The notes below the pieces were generated by a model that was not told where the DNA came from, ran no database searches, and saw only the letters and a list, made by a program, of their open reading frames with translations. Made by a program: the position numbers and the translations under genes. Source: Paractinoplanes durhamensis (GTDB lineage Bacteria; Actinomycetota; Actinomycetes; Mycobacteriales; Micromonosporaceae). From it: DNA of 64,000 nucleotides. Numbering within the stretch: the stretch's first letter is position 1; each line of letters starts with the position of its first letter. The DNA is taken from contig NZ_BOML01000075.1 of the NCBI RefSeq assembly GCF_016862175.1, forward strand, positions 55,600 to 119,599, in the 5' to 3' direction. Positions 61,892 to 64,000 of this stretch are shown in pieces.

Positions 61892-62569
61892 CTACATGAG
61901 CAGCCGCAGCGCCTCCGCGAGGTTCCGCACCTTGCGCTCCTTGCCGTTGACCTTGGCCGACGAGTTCGGGTAGTCGTACGCCGCACCGTTCCAGACCAAC
62001 TGGATCCAGCTGCCGTCCCGGCAGGTCGCGGTGGCCACGGTGCGGTTGGCGTCGTTCGTCTCGATGTCGACCCGGTACTCAGCAGCCTCGGCCGCCGCCT
62101 TGAACACCTCCGCCTTGTTGCCCTTCGCGACGACCACCTGTCCGGCGCGGGCCTGGCCGGGGCGCGGGTCGCGCTTGGCCCGGTTGAGCTCCGGGAAGCA
62201 CACCCAGCACCCGTCGATCTCCTTGCGCTGAACGTCGGTGCGCTGCTCCTCTTCGACGGCCAGGATGTCCGCGTGCCCGCCGTCGGAGTGCGTGTTCTCC
62301 CAGCCCGCCTCGACGTGGCACGGGTCGCACTGGTCGCGGAAGTCCTTGCCGTTCTTGGAGGTCGGGCGGCGCTTCCCGCAGATCGCGCACAGCTTCGGAG
62401 CCTTGCCGGCCTTTTCAATGACGGCCTCAGCCGCCGCGCGGCGCTCCAACTCCGCCGTGATGGCAGGCAACAGCGTGGCCTTGTTGGCGGAGCCCATGCC
62501 CTTCAGGCCCAGCTCCTGGGCGAGCTTGCGGAGGGCGGTCGTGGTGGTCGGCAGGTCGGTGGTCGTCAT
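61892..62569 (-). CDS. SAP-like, Cys-cluster protein of unknown function
   Basis: 225 residues from the ATG at 62569 (AGGGACC upstream). An N-terminal helix-extended-helix like a SAP/HeH DNA-binding motif (ALRKLAQELGLKGMGSANKATLLPAI). Zinc-type motifs follow (CAICGKRRPTS, CDPCHVEAGW and CWVCFPE), then a beta-rich C-terminal domain. Probably DNA or RNA binding. Its promoter region holds the motif at 62635. Confidence 0.6.
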   Translation of the reverse strand: MTTTDLPTTTTALRKLAQELGLKGMGSANKATLLPAITAELERRAAAEAVIEKAGKAPKLCAICGKRRPTSKNGKDFRDQCDPCHVEAGWENTHSDGGHADILAVEEEQRTDVQRKEIDGCWVCFPELNRAKRDPRPGQARAGQVVVAKGNKAEVFKAAAEAAEYRVDIETNDANRTVATATCRDGSWIQLVWNGAAYDYPNSSAKVNGKERKVRNLAEALRLLM

Positions 62570-62634
62570 GGCTGGTCCCTTCGTTGTGGAGCGGGTCTCT
62601 CACGCCCGCCCGCCAATGAAGTTACGCCACTAGG

Positions 62635-62651
62635 TTGTAATGTAGGTACAT
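62635..62651. promoter_or_regulatory. Possible operator of the element's GntR-type regulator
   Basis: TTGTAATGTAGGTACAT includes ATGTA-GG-TACAT, an imperfect dyad, upstream of the gene starting at 62569. A similar TTGTA...TGTAGTAC sequence lies upstream of the GntR gene at 63055. Confidence 0.35.
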
Positions 62652-62693
62652 CAGCTTTGCCGCGTTGGCAAGTTTGCCGGCGAGGGGGTGGGG

Positions 62694-62970
62694 TCACCGC
62701 GTCCAGGAGATGAAGCGGGTGAAGGCGTCCTTGATGCCGTTGGTATCGACGTCCCGCGCAAACTCTTCCAGGTAGCCCCACATGAGCATCCCGAGGTAGG
62801 TGCGTTGGGCCTCCGCCCTCATCGACACCTTGGCTGGTTCGCACGGCCACGCCTCGCCGCAGGCGCGGCAGTTCCATGACGGGCGCTCGGGGGACGTGTT
62901 CGGGTGCGGGGCGGTGGCGGTGGAAGGCGAATCCTCGGTAAGTGGCGAGCGGCTGCAACTCCTCGGGCAT
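62694..62970 (-). pseudogene. Frameshifted WxCxxC(GE)xWPC-motif protein
   Basis: An ATG at 62970 with a strong GGAGGG opens a frame MPEELQPLATYRGF..., but the family-like part lies in another frame: WNCRACGEAWPCEPAKV and LMWGYLEEFARDV, ending at the stop 62694-62696. That frame has no start codon upstream before its preceding stop. The WxCRxCGxxWPC motif is widespread in small actinobacterial proteins. Either one base is lost/gained near 62860-62880, or the short ATG-initiated C-terminal part alone is made. Confidence 0.45.
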
Positions 62971-63054
62971 GCGTTCCCTCCTCGGGTTGCCGCCGCAGCC
63001 CCCGGGACGTCCGTGTCGCCGGGGACTGCAACGGATACCGCGAGCGTAGACCAC

Positions 63055-63073
63055 TTGTATGGTCTTGTAGTAC
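63055..63073. promoter_or_regulatory. Second copy of the putative GntR operator
   Basis: TTGTATGGTCTTGTAGTAC, in the divergent gap between the frameshifted gene (start 62970) and the GntR gene (start 63132). Shares TTGTA and TGTAG-TAC with 62635-62651. An AT-rich island, so it could equally be promoter sequence. Confidence 0.35.
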
Positions 63074-63131
63074 CTCAGGTGCACCTGTCCGGCACCGTAG
63101 GACGACAACCGTCTCCACCTACGTTGATCGG

Positions 63132-63365
63132 GTGACTATCGATCCGGATGGGCCGGTGCCGCTGTATCAACAGTTGGCGGACCTCCTGCGCGCCGAGATC
63201 GAGGCCGGACGGCTGTTGCCGAACCGGCCCGTGCCGTCCGAGAACACTCTCCAGCAGCAGTACGGCATATCCCGCGACACGGCGCGGCACGCGCTACGGC
63301 TCCTCCGCGAGGACGGCTGGATCGTCACGGTCCGGGGTAAGGGGAGCTTCGTTCGCGAGCGCTGA
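63132..63365 (+). CDS. Short GntR-type winged-helix regulator
   Basis: 77 residues from a GTG at 63132. Only the GntR DNA-binding domain is present: PLYQQLADLLRAEIEAGRL, PSENTLQQQYGISRDTARHALRLL, and VRGKGSFV. Full GntR proteins have a further about 160-residue effector domain, which is absent. It probably acts as the ligand-free repressor controlling the element's right arm. It overlaps the convergent membrane gene by 72 nt. Confidence 0.75.
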   Translation: MTIDPDGPVPLYQQLADLLRAEIEAGRLLPNRPVPSENTLQQQYGISRDTARHALRLLREDGWIVTVRGKGSFVRER

Positions 63366-63578
63366 CCCGTCCGTCTCGCCCAAGGCTGCTCTGGCTGGTC
63401 GTGCGCGGAGCCGGGGCATCTTCTCCAGGATGTCGGGTCCGAACTTCAGCGCCATGAGGGTGATGAAGGCGTACCACAGAAGGTCCGGCACCACTCGCCG
63501 GAGGGTGATGCCGAGAGTCACGCTCAAGCTGATGAGCGGAATGAGGACGTACGACGACAAGCCCAACACACCTTCCAT
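63294..63578 (-). CDS. Small two-TM membrane protein
   Basis: 94 residues if started at the ATG at 63578. Two hydrophobic segments (about 6-26 and 32-48: VLIPLISLSVTLGITL and LLWYAFITLMALKFG), then a charged tail. No family recognised. Its last 24 codons overlap the 3' end of the GntR gene on the opposite strand, which lowers confidence. Confidence 0.4.
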   Translation of the reverse strand: MEGVLGLSSYVLIPLISLSVTLGITLRRVVPDLLWYAFITLMALKFGPDILEKMPRLRARPARAALGETDGSALANEAPLTPDRDDPAVLAEEP

Positions 63579-63706
63579 CACACCCGCGCCGAGCCTTGGG
63601 TGTGGGAAAAGGTATGTGGTGATCAGGTATTGCCAACTACGTTGACCCCGCGTCGGAGGGTCACATGCGCCGCGGAAAGCCGGCAGCGCAATCCAAGCCA
63701 AGTTGC

Positions 63707-63751
63707 GTTTGAGCTTGAGTTTGTTTTTGATCTTGAGTCTGAGTTTGAGAT
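63707..63751. repeat. AT-rich degenerate hexamer repeat
   Basis: Seven to eight imperfect tandem copies of a (GAGTTT/GATCTT)-type hexamer, e.g. GTTTGAGCTTGAGTTTGT, in otherwise GC-rich DNA about 215 bp from the right tRNA. The apparent open frames across it (Glu/Phe or Gln/Thr repeats) lack start signals. Confidence 0.6.
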
Positions 63752-63817
63752 GGACGGTCCGCCTCAGCGAAACCGTCAGCTCGACAAAGGTAGCAGGCCC
63801 GACGCAGGCCGACTACG

Positions 63818-63842
63818 GGGATGCAGCCCCGGGGCGCATCCC
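63818..63842. terminator. Hairpin near the right end
   Basis: GGGATGC-A-GCCCC facing GGGGC-GCATCCC, a near-perfect dyad with one bulged A. It lies about 125 nt past the 3' end of the minus-strand tRNA, so it may end the tRNA transcript or insulate the element. Confidence 0.5.
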
Positions 63843-63898
63843 TGCGGTGTAGATGAGCGGTGTGCCAAGTCAGCACGGTCCGTTTGAGGCGAGATGTG

Positions 63899-63912
63899 CG
63901 GACCTGAAACGG
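63899..63912 (+). repeat. Terminal direct repeat CGGACCTGAAACGG, right copy
   Basis: Identical to 51156-51169. It sits 53 bp inside the right tRNA copy. An inverted GGTCCGTTT lies just upstream (63875-63883), matching AAACGGACC at the left end. Confidence 0.5.
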
Positions 63913-63964
63913 GTCCGTCGGTCGGGCAGCCCTCAACGGATCAAGGCGTTTCGCCTGGTAAAAC

Positions 63965-64000
63965 GGTGCCCCCGGCAGGAATCGAACCTGCGACACACGG
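63965..64000 (-). tRNA. tRNA-Arg(CCU), 3' part (attR), cut by the window end
   Basis: Minus-strand acceptor end GGGGGCACC, T-arm GCAGG-TTCGATT-CCTGC and the following CCGTGTGTCG match the left repeat at 34 of 36 positions. The anticodon lies beyond the window; CCU is assigned from the left copy. The two differences from attL are a compensatory swap of one T-stem pair (U-A to C-G). The 5' half should lie right of 64000, making this the functional tRNA. Confidence 0.75.

Larger units (their letters stand above)
50956..64000. mobile_element. 13.0-kb integrated element, candidate actinobacterial phage satellite
   Basis: Bounded by direct repeats of the tRNA-Arg(CCU) 3' half starting at 50956 and 63965, a unit of 13,009 bp. 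Contents in order: excisionase-like gene, a coupled chain of small genes, primase-polymerase, RecA-fold helicase, AGTGCCCCC repeats, HGG-motif (TerS-like) protein, serine recombinase, frameshifted tyrosine integrase, TerL, and a regulatory right arm with a GntR-type protein. There are packaging and replication genes but no capsid, portal, tail, lysis or FtsK-type transfer gene. That combination and size fit phage-inducible chromosomal islands better than a conjugative AICE or an intact prophage. Confidence 0.7.

Noticed and set aside
62566..63108. 180-residue minus-strand open frame
   Set aside because: Its sequence lacks family character; the conserved WNCRACGEAWPC motif is in another frame, so the long frame is not taken as the product. 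Recorded instead as a frameshifted gene.
63707..63751. CRISPR-like array
   Set aside because: The units are degenerate hexamers without spacers, and no cas genes are present.
50956..64000. Actinomycete integrative conjugative element (AICE)
   Set aside because: Prim-pol, Xis and a GntR-type regulator would fit, but no FtsK/SpoIIIE-type Tra gene or spread genes are present, while TerL is.
50956..64000. Intact prophage
   Set aside because: No portal, capsid, tail or lysis genes; 13 kb is too small. A remnant prophage remains possible.

Overview
The window looks like the chromosome of a high-GC filamentous actinomycete, most likely Micromonosporaceae (Actinoplanes-like). The basis is the very high GC at third codon positions, frequent GTG/TTG starts, ATGA/GTGA translational coupling, secreted F5/8 and LamG proteins, DUF1707 and roadblock proteins, an ECF42/DGPF pair and an actinobacterial-type rhamnose cluster. 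The genus assignment is inference.

Layout. 1-1.8 kb: a membrane/coiled-coil protein, a small membrane protein and a phosphoesterase. 1.8-7.8 kb: a secreted F5/8C beta-helix protein, a LacI-type protein that lacks its DNA-binding domain, and a FrcBCA-type sugar ABC importer ending in a 15-bp terminator. 7.8-9.5 kb: PrsW-like protease and two small membrane proteins. 9.5-24.6 kb: a complete L-rhamnose pathway with a LacI regulator and repeated TGAAACGTTTCA-type operators. RhaSTPQ imports rhamnose, RhaM and RhaI give rhamnulose, and RhaB phosphorylates it. The bifunctional aldolase/dehydrogenase yields DHAP and L-lactate, and LutABC oxidises L-lactate to pyruvate. A pair of roadblock proteins sits inside this block.

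24.6-31 kb: an MFS exporter, M14 carboxypeptidase, secreted propeller and LamG-like proteins, a DUF1707 protein and NhaA. 31-33.1 kb: a two-gene module resembling an AbiE-type (type IV) toxin-antitoxin system. 33.1-35.1 kb: a broken GGDEF-EAL gene whose EAL half is fused in frame to the C-terminal lobe of a solute-binding protein. 35.1-38.4 kb: a Na+/H+ antiporter and ahcY, with an SAH-riboswitch-like leader upstream of ahcY. 38.4-42.3 kb: a degenerate histidine kinase, DGPF/ECF42 sigma pair and EAL-HDOD protein. 42.4-50.6 kb: a GH87-like alpha-1,3-glucanase, NAD-dependent epimerase, MFS protein, Gfo/Idh/MocA oxidoreductase, KAS III-like enzyme and LuxR regulator. A 63-residue peptide gene resembling FxSxx-type RiPP precursors follows.

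50.96-64.0 kb: a 13.0-kb element lies between a duplicated 3' half of tRNA-Arg(CCU) (left) and the tRNA copy running off the right edge. It carries an excisionase-like gene, a chain of overlapping small genes, a primase-polymerase, a RecA-fold helicase, a cluster of AGTGCCCCC repeats, an HGG-motif protein that may be the small terminase, a serine recombinase, a frameshifted tyrosine integrase, a full-length large terminase, and a right-hand regulatory segment with a short GntR protein. No capsid, portal, tail, lysis or conjugation gene is visible. The best reading is a phage satellite (PICI-like) of actinobacteria. A decayed prophage is the main alternative.
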